NCBI RefSeq assembly: GCF_000165395.2
Contig: NC_010574.1
Span: 496,001-560,000 of the forward strand
DNA length: 64,000 nucleotides
Direction of reading: 5' to 3'
From: Babesia bovis T2Bo
Lineage: Eukaryota; Apicomplexa; Aconoidasida; Piroplasmida; Babesiidae
In this document: positions 52,943-62,359 of the stretch, piece after piece
How the letters are laid out: every line of letters starts with the position of its first letter
How positions within the stretch are numbered: position 1 is the first letter of the stretch
Made by a program: the position numbers and the translations under genes
The notes under the pieces: generated by a model
Databases searched by the model: none
What the model was told of the DNA's origin: nothing
Seen by the model: the letters and a program-made list of their open reading frames with translations, nothing else

Positions 52943-55900
52943 TACTACCTAGTACTACTACTGGTATACAGTACCTCATGGTGTCCTGTAGGCTATCAAG
53001 GTGAAGCTAAACAAGCTGACAGTTCTCAAAACAAGGGCGCCACTGATAAGCAAGTCACTAACCACCTCAATGGACTCTTCTCTCTAGTCCAGGGACTAGG
53101 TGGTACTGCAGTGGTCCGGACCTACATAGACCAGCTGGCACAGGTACTCAGTGCACTCGTTGGGTGGAGTAAGATAGTGAAGTGTAGTAATGGTGGCAAG
53201 GACAAGTGCAAGGGTGGTGGTACGGGCAATGAACACGGCGAAAAACCGGATTGCGGTTATTTAACGGATGTGACAGCGAACGATCCGTGTAAGGAGTGTG
53301 GTTGTATGAAATGGAATGATCCCGATCCGAACAGTAATGAAGGACACCACCTGGGCAGGAGGTGTCAGAGGTGTAGTGATAGTGGTGGTAGTACGTGTAA
53401 GTGTAGTGGTACTAGTGGTGGCGCCTGTACAGGTCCTGGCCAGGAATGTCAATGCGCTAAAGAAGGCAAATGTTGCAAGTGTTGTTGTAATAAAAAGTGT
53501 GGGAAGTGTAAGGAGGAGTGTAGTTGTATAATCGAGGACGGAATTGTTGGCAGTGATGAATGTAACAGGGATAGCTACATGTCAGCATATCCTAGTGATG
53601 CTATCAACATAAGAAAGTCATTTCTTGAATCCGAGAGAATTGATGTCAAAACACGTTGGAACAATGTTACCAGTAGTCCTAATCGCCACCAATGTGCCCG
53701 TATCTTCCTAGGGTCAGTATGCCTCATCTGGAGTGGACTTACGTATATGTATTGGACTGGAAAGTACCATAAAAGTAGCCCCCGGTGGAACAACCACATC
53801 CTAGATGGTAGTGGTCTAGATGATGGTACCCTATCCCAATGGCTGCAGGCCTTAGGGTTTCCTAAGGAAATGTTGAATAACCATGGTCCAGGAAATAGGT
53901 TGGATGCAGTTATATGGGATGGGATTAGGGGTATGTTATATTTGGGATTCCCGCATACCACTGACAATGCTGCCCATGGCAAGGACTATAATGATAATAC
54001 ATTCAGACAACCAGCTGGTATGAACTATGCTGGATATATACATACCGTAGACAAGGGTGCATTTGATAGTAGTGTCTTTAAGGGCACTGGCAATGGGATT
54101 GACAAGAACAAGCTCGGTGCCCTCTTCAAGCTCTACATTCTATCATGTGCCTATTTTACCGGTCTACAGAAAAAGAGTAGTACCCAGAGCAGTACTTCTA
54201 CGACTCCTAGGACAATCCGCGAGATTCTATACTGGCTCAGTGCATTGCCATATAGTCAGGCCTATAAGGATATGCTGGACTATGCTAAGGAGAGACTCAA
54301 GAAAGAAGCACCAGATGTTGGAGACAAAAAACAGCTTTCCTTCCTTCAAACAGGCCGTAATGCTCCCATTACCGTCCATGAATTCAACCTTTTTGCCCAC
54401 TTCCAAGCAGTGACCCAGTACTGCCCACTGGTGCTCATAGGTATCCAGGGTGGATTACACAGTGCCACTAAAGGCACTGACAGTACCAAGGAACCACCTA
54501 TCCACTCCCTATACGCTAACACGGAGTGCCACTTCACCTATCCCACTGTATCCATCCAAGCATACAACCAGGTGGTCCACTACATTAGGGCTCTATTCTA
54601 CCAGCTCTATTTCCTTAGGAAACAGTGTGCTGTGAAGGTAGCCCTGGGAGGGAAATGGCGTGAGTGTAGGTATGGTAAGGATGTGGTGTCCAAGGGGGTC
54701 ATTAGCTGGATGTGCCTGGGGTGTGACCCCATGGAACATGATAGGAATTATAGGGTAAAGGAGATGGGAAATAAACTTAATAAACTACCCTTAGGGTCTG
54801 AAATTAGTGATTCTTGCAAGCTAAAGGATTTATTGGAGAAGATTGGTGATGTAGTGGTACAATTGGGTAATGCCCAGGAGGCATTGGAAGGGAAGGACAA
54901 GAAGGCCATCGAGGGGGTGAAGGAGGCACTACAGGTGGCTAAGGAGGGACTAGATACGGCTAAGAATGGGCTGGATGAGGAACTAAAGGAGGCTAAGGAT
55001 AAACTAGGGGAGCTGACGAATGGTAGTGGTGGTAGTGGAGCACTACATACACTGGTGAATAGTGGTCCTGGGTCATTACATCAGGTATCAAGTAGTGAAC
55101 ATGAGTGGCAGAAAGACTATAGCAGTGCCAAGGACAGGATAAGTGCTGCTATCGATGGGTTACACAAGGTATTGGAGATATTTAAAAAGTGGGCAGAGCA
55201 AGATGAAACAGATATTATAAAGCAAGCTAAAAGCGCACTGGAACATCTAGGGAAAATAACAGGCGTTGGAAATGAAGTAAATTTGAGCAATGTTAAACTA
55301 GAAGCACACTACTCCGCTATACTCGCTGCCATCAAAGACCTCCTCTCAATCTGCAACTTCCCCAAGTGCAGCGCATGTGACCAACACGGCGACAAGTGTG
55401 GCCAACCATCCAATCCCACAATCTGTCAGACCTGCCTCCAACCCACTACCACTGGTGTCCCCTCCCCCCTCCAGGCATTCCTCGAGGATCGGTTGCCAGG
55501 CTTTAGTTGCAAAGAGGTACTGGACCAGGACATGGAGGAGAATCCAACATATCCACCTGCTGCATCCCACTTGGGACACTGCAGTGGTTCCGGCCAGTGC
55601 TGCCCATTGCCAATGGGCTTCAGAAATCAATTCCACAAGGGCAGCACCAGCGACAGCACTGGTGCACGCCTTTATGGCATCCTGTACTTCTTCAGTAACG
55701 AGAACATGATGCAGTCTTGTGTTTATACACTGGTGAGGGTCACAGCAGCACTCAGTGCCACTACACCACAGGTATTGGGTGATGTATTCGGGTTCTTTAG
55801 AGGTGGTGTAGGAAATCCAGAAGAGGACAAGGAGAAGAGGAAGGGAACATGTAATCACGATCAGGATCCTAGAACATCGACGGACAACAATAAGTACTTT

Positions 55901-56818
55901 TGCGGCTGGTGTGCCTCTGGGTTACGGGATGAAGTAAAGAAGATAGGATGGATTCCAAAGAAGGAAGAAGATGGAGGGAAGTATAGAGGCACAGTAGGAC
56001 AAGCACTTATTAATATTAAGGGCGATAAGGACACTGGTGCCTCCGCATATTCCGATGCTACTGCCACCACTAATAACCTCTCAACACTCACTGACGGTAA
56101 CCACTACGTATCCCCCCTAACAGGTGAGCTGTACACCGCAGTGAGTGCTACATTTGGTAATGTCTACCTCTCATGGGTACTGTATCTATCAGATGCACTT
56201 GAAGGTGGATTACAGTCACTCTCTGATGCATTCCGTAATATTGAATGCCGGGGCTGTAAGGGACAGTGTGACCCCAATAAGTGCAAGAAGGGAGAGCACG
56301 GACAGAAGAGTACTAGAGTGTGTGGATGCTCCTCAATCGTATCATGTACCGGGGTGCTACCGGTATTGTATAGACACGGGTTTAGCTACGGTAACCCATT
56401 CAATCTGGAGGGGTACCAGCAGAAGGATGGAAAGACGGATGGACAGTATGACATCGTGAAGGCCGGCGGTACTAAACGGTGTCATGAGTTCTTGGACAGT
56501 CTTCAGGATGTGATCAAGAAGAAGGAAGAGGAAGCCAGCTCTAAGGACCAGAAGGACCAGCATCCCTTGACAAAGTTACTATCAGAGGTCGGCCAGCTCC
56601 AATACGACATACGGCTTCCCTGGATCTTTGTTCTCACGCTAGCGTGGCTAGTAGCAGTACTCTACCTAGCATTTGGTGCCATATGGCCACTGGACTGGAC
56701 ACATATGAGGTCGCATTGTAGGGGATGGTTCAGGAAGGGCAGTCTGAGTCCATGGGAGGTACTGATGGTGGGTAAGAAGAAGGGAAGGGGTATATTGGAG
56801 TATTTTGGTAGAAAGTAG
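52943..56818 (+). CDS. ves1: Variant erythrocyte surface antigen VESA1 (ves1-alpha type)
   Basis: The open frame runs from 52943 to the stop at 56818, about 1,290 codons. It shares architecture with the minus-strand gene: YIDQLAQVLSALVGWSKIVK, a Cys/Lys-rich domain richer than its partner's (CCKCCCNKKCGKCKEECSC), HQCARIFLGSVCLIWSGLTY, AHFQAVTQYCPLVLIGIQGG, a coiled coil (ALQVAKEGLDTAKNGLDEEL), a second Cys cluster, the span LPWIFVLTLAWLVAVLYLAF and a basic tail ending ILEYFGRK. The extracellular parts differ from the partner in many blocks, as expected for variant copies. The start is unresolved: no ATG lies in this frame before 53111. A candidate is ATG at 52917 followed directly by GTAAGT and a 23-nt intron to 52942, which would give a hydrophobic N-terminus. 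Confidence 0.88.
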   Translation, partial: YYLVLLLVYSTSWCPVGYQGEAKQADSSQNKGATDKQVTNHLNGLFSLVQGLGGTAVVRTYIDQLAQVLSALVGWSKIVKCSNGGKDKCKGGGTGNEHGEKPDCGYLTDVTANDPCKECGCMKWNDPDPNSNEGHHLGRRCQRCSDSGGSTCKCSGTSGGACTGPGQECQCAKEGKCCKCCCNKKCGKCKEECSCIIEDGIVGSDECNRDSYMSAYPSDAINIRKSFLESERIDVKTRWNNVTSSPNRHQCARIFLGSVCLIWSGLTYMYWTGKYHKSSPRWNNHILDGSGLDDGTLSQWLQALGFPKEMLNNHGPGNRLDAVIWDGIRGMLYLGFPHTTDNAAHGKDYNDNTFRQPAGMNYAGYIHTVDKGAFDSSVFKGTGNGIDKNKLGALFKLYILSCAYFTGLQKKSSTQSSTSTTPRTIREILYWLSALPYSQAYKDMLDYAKERLKKEAPDVGDKKQLSFLQTGRNAPITVHEFNLFAHFQAVTQYCPLVLIGIQGGLHSATKGTDSTKEPPIHSLYANTECHFTYPTVSIQAYNQVVHYIRALFYQLYFLRKQCAVKVALGGKWRECRYGKDVVSKGVISWMCLGCDPMEHDRNYRVKEMGNKLNKLPLGSEISDSCKLKDLLEKIGDVVVQLGNAQEALEGKDKKAIEGVKEALQVAKEGLDTAKNGLDEELKEAKDKLGELTNGSGGSGALHTLVNSGPGSLHQVSSSEHEWQKDYSSAKDRISAAIDGLHKVLEIFKKWAEQDETDIIKQAKSALEHLGKITGVGNEVNLSNVKLEAHYSAILAAIKDLLSICNFPKCSACDQHGDKCGQPSNPTICQTCLQPTTTGVPSPLQAFLEDRLPGFSCKEVLDQDMEENPTYPPAASHLGHCSGSGQCCPLPMGFRNQFHKGSTSDSTGARLYGILYFFSNENMMQSCVYTLVRVTAALSATTPQVLGDVFGFFRGGVGNPEEDKEKRKGTCNHDQDPRTSTDNNKYFCGWCASGLRDEVKKIGWIPKKEEDGGKYRGTVGQALINIKGDKDTGASAYSDATATTNNLSTLTDGNHYVSPLTGELYTAVSATFGNVYLSWVLYLSDALEGGLQSLSDAFRNIECRGCKGQCDPNKCKKGEHGQKSTRVCGCSSIVSCTGVLPVLYRHGFSYGNPFNLEGYQQKDGKTDGQYDIVKAGGTKRCHEFLDSLQDVIKKKEEEASSKDQKDQHPLTKLLSEVGQLQYDIRLPWIFVLTLAWLVAVLYLAFGAIWPLDWTHMRSHCRGWFRKGSLSPWEVLMVGKKKGRGILEYFGRK

Positions 56819-57786
56819 TAGGGGTAAAAGGTCATTAGTACCACCCTAGGGATCACGTATGGCATAGTGAAGGCCATATCGGTAGTTGTAGTGCCCCTAG
56901 GGGCAACAAGTATCCATAAGGTTGAGTAGTTTGTAGGGTTGTATAGTATGGAGGAGAGATATAGACTATTGTAGATATGTTTAGGAAAAGTTAGATGGAA
57001 GATGAGTATAAAAATGGTAGGTGTTCGGGTAGGGTACTAAGTGTAGTAGTTCTCTTTGGTGGTCACATATTACTATATACACTGTCCCCTCACAAAGGAC
57101 TGTTTAGTGGGGGCACTATATGTGTTGGCATTACCATGGTGGGGTTTTTAGGATGCTAGGGTACCCACCAATGATGGGGCACTACCTAGTGGCTTGAAAT
57201 GTAATACTGGCAGTTGATAGGCAGTGATATGTGTCTATAACAGGGAATAAGTCAATTGGAAAGCTTCAAGGAATTCACTCTCAAGTTTCCTGCGGTGATT
57301 CCTGTGGATATCCTGATAGAGGTAGTGATATGGACTAGTGTAGGGGATGATATACAGGGTAATATACACTTTAGAGGAATACATAAAGTAGTACTAACTC
57401 TTTTGTACAGTAGTCTATAATGAAGTCACTTCCATGGGACACTATGGATACCGTGGTTAGTATTCAGTACCATACTGGGCCGTAACGGATTGGCATATAT
57501 GCTAATGACCAGTGATATTAATGGAGCAGTACAGAGTGTCTATGGACGCACTGGGTGCTAGTGTTAGGGAGGTTAGGCGATGTATAGGTACTGTAGAGTA
57601 ATAGAGGATGTGATGTATCGGGGTAGTGTAGTACGGAGTTATGTGTACTACTACATGGTAAGACAAATGTAGCATTGTAGTAACCTACAGGTGTATAATT
57701 GATATGAAATTACGATAACTTCTTCACTATATAAGAACTCCACAAATGTTACCTTAATAATAAAGACCATATGAAGAGAGGAGCCT
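56819..57786. other. Intergenic between ves1 and SmORF genes
   Basis: About 970 bp with no supported ORF. It contains a GCCCCTAGGGGC palindrome at 56893-56904, about 75 bp past the ves1 stop. Confidence 0.4.
56893..56904. terminator. Palindrome downstream of plus-strand ves1
   Basis: GCCCCTAGGGGC within TGCCCCTAGGGGCA, a perfect 12-nt palindrome. It differs in sequence from the hairpins after the other ves1 genes but is similarly GC-rich and 3' placed. Confidence 0.35.
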
Positions 57787-58308
57787 TCACCTCTGCTCGT
57801 CTTGACTCAGTGATAAAAACTTCCGAATACGTTTCTCTACCATGGACATGATTGGCTTGCTACAGTCCTCTGGAACCATTGCTGCCAAATAAGTTGGTAA
57901 TGAATTACGTAGGGCAGTTCTGCATACCGGCTCAGGTAAAAAGTACCATTCAACGGAACATACTGAAAAATACCTCCTAATACGTTTTCCCAATTGGGGC
58001 GTTATGGATACATTACAGTCTTCTGGAACCACTTTGGCCAAATACCATGGCAACTGTTTACGAAGTTCTTTTCTACTTTCCGGTTTTGGTAACAGATACC
58101 ATTCAACAGAGTACCTAGGCGGCTCTCCTGGTTGAGTCTCTGGAACCTCTAGAGGCTCTGTTGTAGTTTCGTCTCCCTTGCTGATGAATGTGCTAACGAA
58201 AGATTCCTTCTTGGATTGTTCCTGGGCTACACCGGTAGATCTAACCGTAGCAGAGTACCCAAATGCCACAACGACGCACAGTTTTGGTAGGGTTTTAAAT
58301 CCTACCAT
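57787..58308 (-). CDS. smORF: SmORF family secreted protein, two modules
   Basis: 173 residues. An N-terminal signal sequence (MVGFKTLPKLCVVVAFGYSA) is followed by an acidic linker beginning VAQEQSKKESFVS. Two copies of a roughly 50-residue module follow: VEWYLLPKPESRKELRKQLP...VPEDCNVSITP...KRIRRYFS, and VEWYFLPEPVCRTALRNSLP...VPEDCSKPIM...EKRIRKFLS. B. bovis SmORFs are small, signal-peptide-bearing genes clustered with ves loci; their function is unknown. The signal and the DC dipeptide in every module support a secreted product, possibly with inter-module disulfides. The 5' flank is homologous to that of the next SmORF. Confidence 0.85.
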   Translation of the reverse strand: MVGFKTLPKLCVVVAFGYSATVRSTGVAQEQSKKESFVSTFISKGDETTTEPLEVPETQPGEPPRYSVEWYLLPKPESRKELRKQLPWYLAKVVPEDCNVSITPQLGKRIRRYFSVCSVEWYFLPEPVCRTALRNSLPTYLAAMVPEDCSKPIMSMVEKRIRKFLSLSQDEQR

Positions 58309-59176
58309 CCTGGTAACGTCGATAAACAGTGAGATTCCGATGCGTTACACATTTCGTTACCGCAATTTCCCCCAGGTATGGTAAGGGTGCCAGGAAATCA
58401 GGACTTGCTCTTCCTTGCAGATATGCAAGATTCTGAGTAGTAAATATTCATCTTATATGAAATCATTCTATTTCCCTCGTTGACATGTACTGAGTATATC
58501 ATCGTATGACAGGTGCTCTACAGAAAAGACTGGACTGTGGCTCCTTGGGGTAAACATAAGCAATAGGAACGTCCTTTGTACTTTTAATGACTCATCTGGG
58601 CATGATAGACATAATTCTACCTCACCAAGTGATATAGTTTCCATTTGGCCATGTCATACTGTGATTCCATATAACCAGGACAGTGCCATTGGCCACTATG
58701 GAATCATATTCCATTATAGATCCATCGCGAATTATCTATATATTTATGTTATATCACGTTGTGAACAACGATATAATGAAATGTTAACCTATGGGCAATG
58801 ATGCCACAATGATATCTTCAGTGGTCATGATGATTTGTTTATAGAGATATCATAATGCATGGTAATATCACGTTGTAGATTGAGAGTACCTTTTGAATTT
58901 AGCAAACAGTAACATTAAGAAGGCAGCGTGCCATGTCGCATTATAGTATCGGTTATAATGATGCTGATAGGAGGTATATATCTGCGAACAGAGCTGTTAT
59001 AAGTACTGATTACGTTTATGTATAGTATGGTTACCATGATTAGATGCTGATAGCTACGGAAGATTATAGACCACAATACAGTAAGAGATACGTAGCTCTG
59101 ATGTTATGTATAGATGTTTATTTACTACCAAATTATGATAACCCCGTTTTCATTAAGTTAATCCAAGCATAGACAT
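58309..59176. other. SmORF 5' flank, partly duplicated
   Basis: About 870 bp without ORFs. Roughly the first 500-700 bp resembles 60254 onward (for example ACATAATTCTACCTCACCAA near 58610 and 60547), offset about 1.94 kb. Confidence 0.55.
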
Positions 59177-60253
59177 TTACCAATGGAAACCACATGACAA
59201 TCGACTCCATAATTTTGGATTTAAACCATTCAATGTGAAATATTTTACAATACGTTTTTCAAGTGCGGGATCTATGGGTTCATCACAGTCTTCTGGAACC
59301 ATGGCAGCCAAATTAGATGGCAACATAAAACGTAGGGCAGCTCTGCTTTCTGGCTCGGGTAACAGATACCATTCAACAGCATAAAACGAAAAAAACCAAA
59401 TAATTTGCCTCTGTACTATAGTCATTATTGGCTCATTACAGTCCTCTGGAACCATTTCTGCCAGATCGCTTGGTAACGCTTTACATAAGGCAGCTCGATT
59501 TTGCGGCTTGGGCAACATAAACCACTCGATGCCATGCAACGAAAAATGTTCCCTAATACGTTTTTCCAACTTAGGCGATACTGGTACAGAACAGTCTTTT
59601 GGAACATCTTCAGCCAAATAACGTGGCATAAAAACACGTATTGCAGCTCTATTTTCCGGTTTGGGTAACAAATGCCATTCCACAGAGTACATGGGTGGTT
59701 CTTCTTCATTAATGTTTTCTTGGGTGTCAGTATTTGTTGGTTGCGATATGTCATGAGATTCGGTTGTAGGTTCTTCTTTCTTACCAGAGGGTCCGTTGAC
59801 GATTGACTTTTTCATAGGATTGCCGACATTGATGGAATTACTATCTGCAGAAGAAGAGTGAATTACTGTCTTTTGCTCAATCCACGAGAAATGTTCCCTA
59901 ATACGTTTTTCCAACTTAGGCGATATTGGTACATTACAGTCTTCTGGAACGTCTCTGGCCATAAACCATGACAAAATACCACGTAGTGCAGCTCTATTTT
60001 CCGGTTTGGGTAACAGATACCATTCTACGTCGTACTTGGGATGACCTGTATCGCTGTGTTTTTGAGTGTCAATTTTCGTCGGTTCGGATACGTCATGAGA
60101 TTTAGTGGCAGATTTCTCATTCTTACCGAAGAATCTGCTAACGAACGATTCCTTCTTGGGCTGTTCCTGGGCTACCTCAGTAGAAGTGGCAATGGCAGAC
60201 AGTCCCAATGCCACCACTACACAGAGCTTAGAGAAAGTGTTGAAGGATACCAT
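59177..60253 (-). CDS. smORF: SmORF family secreted protein, four modules
   Basis: 358 residues, large for this family. Signal sequence MVSFNTFSKLCVVVALGLSA, then VAQEQPKKESFVSRFFGKNE and a Thr/Glu-rich linker. Four modules follow: at about residues 74-128, 190-243, 244-293 and 294-345, each with EW(Y/H/F)(L/M)LP(K/E)P, an R-A-A-L/I core, VP(E/K)DC and a basic helix such as EKRIREHFS. The first two are separated by a second Ser/Thr/Glu-rich linker that resembles the N-terminal one. This looks like growth by internal duplication of linker plus module. Function unknown; secreted. Confidence 0.85.
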   Translation of the reverse strand: MVSFNTFSKLCVVVALGLSAIATSTEVAQEQPKKESFVSRFFGKNEKSATKSHDVSEPTKIDTQKHSDTGHPKYDVEWYLLPKPENRAALRGILSWFMARDVPEDCNVPISPKLEKRIREHFSWIEQKTVIHSSSADSNSINVGNPMKKSIVNGPSGKKEEPTTESHDISQPTNTDTQENINEEEPPMYSVEWHLLPKPENRAAIRVFMPRYLAEDVPKDCSVPVSPKLEKRIREHFSLHGIEWFMLPKPQNRAALCKALPSDLAEMVPEDCNEPIMTIVQRQIIWFFSFYAVEWYLLPEPESRAALRFMLPSNLAAMVPEDCDEPIDPALEKRIVKYFTLNGLNPKLWSRLSCGFHW

Positions 60254-61210
60254 TTTAATAAAGACAGTAAATGGTGAGATTCCTAACTGTTGGATTCAGC
60301 TGTTGTTATGCCCCAGGTATACTATAGATGTCAGGGAATCAATCGTTGCTCTTCAGTACACCTTCTAATGCTACTGTATAATAGCTGTGTATGTGATATA
60401 AAATCATTGTGACTCTCTTTGTCAGCAATTGATCAGATATCTATCACTACAGATGCTCTACAGACCAATATTGTTACAGTGGCTCCTTATGTTAGGCATT
60501 AACAAGAAGAACGTCATTGTGACAATACATACAGCATTTGTGAGATGACAGACATAATTCTACCTCACCAAGCACTATAGTCTCCATTTGGCCATCACTT
60601 CCTATACATATATATACCAGTACAGCGTCATAGGCACTTAAGATGTGCTGCTTTCCATTATGGAATCATAGTACATTGTAGATACAGCGCGGAATGTGTC
60701 GATATCTACGTTATATCACATTATGAACATCGGTACAATGAGATGTCAACTTATGAACAATGTTGCCATGAATATACCTTGTCCAATCATGATAAGTATT
60801 TAACAGAGATGCTATAAAGTATTATAATGTCGTGTTGATGTTTACTGGAGAACACTTTTAAATAGAGATATTATTAAGAGAGCAATTCGTTGTATCACAT
60901 CAATGTACAGGTTAATATATCACTGTTGAGAGGTATATATCTGGGAACAGAGCTGTTATTGGAGATGATTTAGTCTATGTATAGTTTAAGAACCATGAAT
61001 GGAGACTGATAATTACTAACAATGTCATAAGCACTGCAGCCAGTTACACATGTCTATATTCCGTGATGTACCGGTCGATATGTATCGCTGTAGTCAACCA
61101 CAGCAGTAATGTATTACTAAATTAAAGTAATTGCGTCTGTATCTACATAAGCTAGGGCTTTTAATTTACGTTAAACAACCATAACAAGATATGCGTGTTA
61201 ACTTGCGATG
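60254..61210. other. SmORF 5' flank
   Basis: About 960 bp, no ORFs. The part nearest the upstream SmORF start is homologous to the flank at 58309 onward. Otherwise AT-rich. Confidence 0.5.
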
Positions 61211-61594
61211 TTACACACTGAATAAGAAAAACTCTCTAATACGCTCTTCCACCTTGGGATCTATTGGTTCATTACAGTCCTCTGGAACTTTTTTGGCCAA
61301 ATCAAATGGCAACGCTTTTAGGAGATATTTTCTGTTTATGGGATACGGTAACAGATACCATTCAAGAGGGAACATAAGTAGATGTGCTGTATCAGTGTTT
61401 TCTTGAGTTGTAATCTTTTTCGGTTCCGATATGTAATGAGATTTAGTGGCAGATTTCTCATTCTTACCGAAGAATCTGCTAACGAACGATTCCTTCTTGG
61501 GCTGTTCCTGGGCTACCTCAGTAGAAGTGGCAATGGCAGACAGTCCCAATGCCACCACTACACAGAGCTTAGAGAAAGTGTTGAAGGCTACCAT
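61211..61594 (-). CDS. smORF: SmORF family secreted protein, single module
   Basis: 127 residues from ATG 61594 (MVAFNTFSKLCVVVALGL); the frame is open 11 codons further upstream, but this start aligns with the other SmORFs. Signal sequence, VAQEQPKKESFVSRFFGKNE, a short linker and one module (LEWYLLPYPINRKYLLKALP, VPEDCNEPIDP, EERIREFFL). The first roughly 155 nt are almost identical to those of the four-module SmORF, while the module itself diverges. Shortest of the three copies here and closest to the minimal SmORF plan. Confidence 0.85.
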   Translation of the reverse strand: MVAFNTFSKLCVVVALGLSAIATSTEVAQEQPKKESFVSRFFGKNEKSATKSHYISEPKKITTQENTDTAHLLMFPLEWYLLPYPINRKYLLKALPFDLAKKVPEDCNEPIDPKVEERIREFFLFSV

Positions 61595-62359
61595 TTTGGT
61601 GAAGTTAGTGGAGAGTGAGATTCTCAAGTGTTACACATTTTGTTGCCGCTATACCCCATGCATAATGCAAGTGCCATTCGTCGCACCGCAATTTACGTTT
61701 CCACAATACTTGTAGGAATTCAATTGATGCTACATAAAGTGATGTATTCCTAGGATCTCAAATCCCGATACTGCAACAAGCCGCGTAGCAATATACCCTA
61801 GACACTACAATATCATTATGACAGTTTCCATATAGTGACACGTTACATTCTCTTGAATGGTACCAATGGATATGTTGACCATTCATTATTCATTGCTAGT
61901 AGGGGATTATTCTATTGTCATGCTGATGTCGAATTATATAGATAAACAGTAATGCTATATGAGGTTCCACGTAGAGGCCTATGCAATACCATTAGTATAC
62001 ACTACTGTGCAGTAATACAAATCCATTAAAATGTGGTAGTGGTCCACACTTCCTACCCATTGGTAAATTTTTATGTAGTGATGAGCCACTCCTTCCCATC
62101 CCACTACCCTACCCATGTACACTAGAGTTATGTGGCCGACCCTAGTCTACTCGAATGCGTTTAGCATGGCATCGTACCATGTTAGTTACTTGTATACATA
62201 ACAGCACTACCTGATAGTCCCATGGAGCACCAAATCTAATACCATGGTATTGCTATACTCTACAATACCCCTAAGATCAATTATGTTCTGCCTCACTGTC
62301 ACGACTTCCATCAGTGCTATCACACTTATTAGTGTATATGTTACTCATGATTCAGTTTT
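61595..62359. other. Intergenic between SmORF and ves1
   Basis: About 765 bp with no ORF supported; AT-rich with scattered CATTAG/CATTGG motifs. No GC hairpin like those after the other ves1 genes was seen beside the stop at 62360. Confidence 0.35.

Noticed and set aside
55346..55858. 170-codon minus-strand ORF inside the plus-strand ves1
   Set aside because: Antisense shadow of the Cys-cluster region of VESA1; composition explained by the coding strand.
52579..62359. CRISPR array, transposon or viral element in the repeat-rich locus
   Set aside because: Repeats are ves1/SmORF gene duplications and palindromes; no transposase, reverse transcriptase, integrase or regularly spaced direct repeats were seen.
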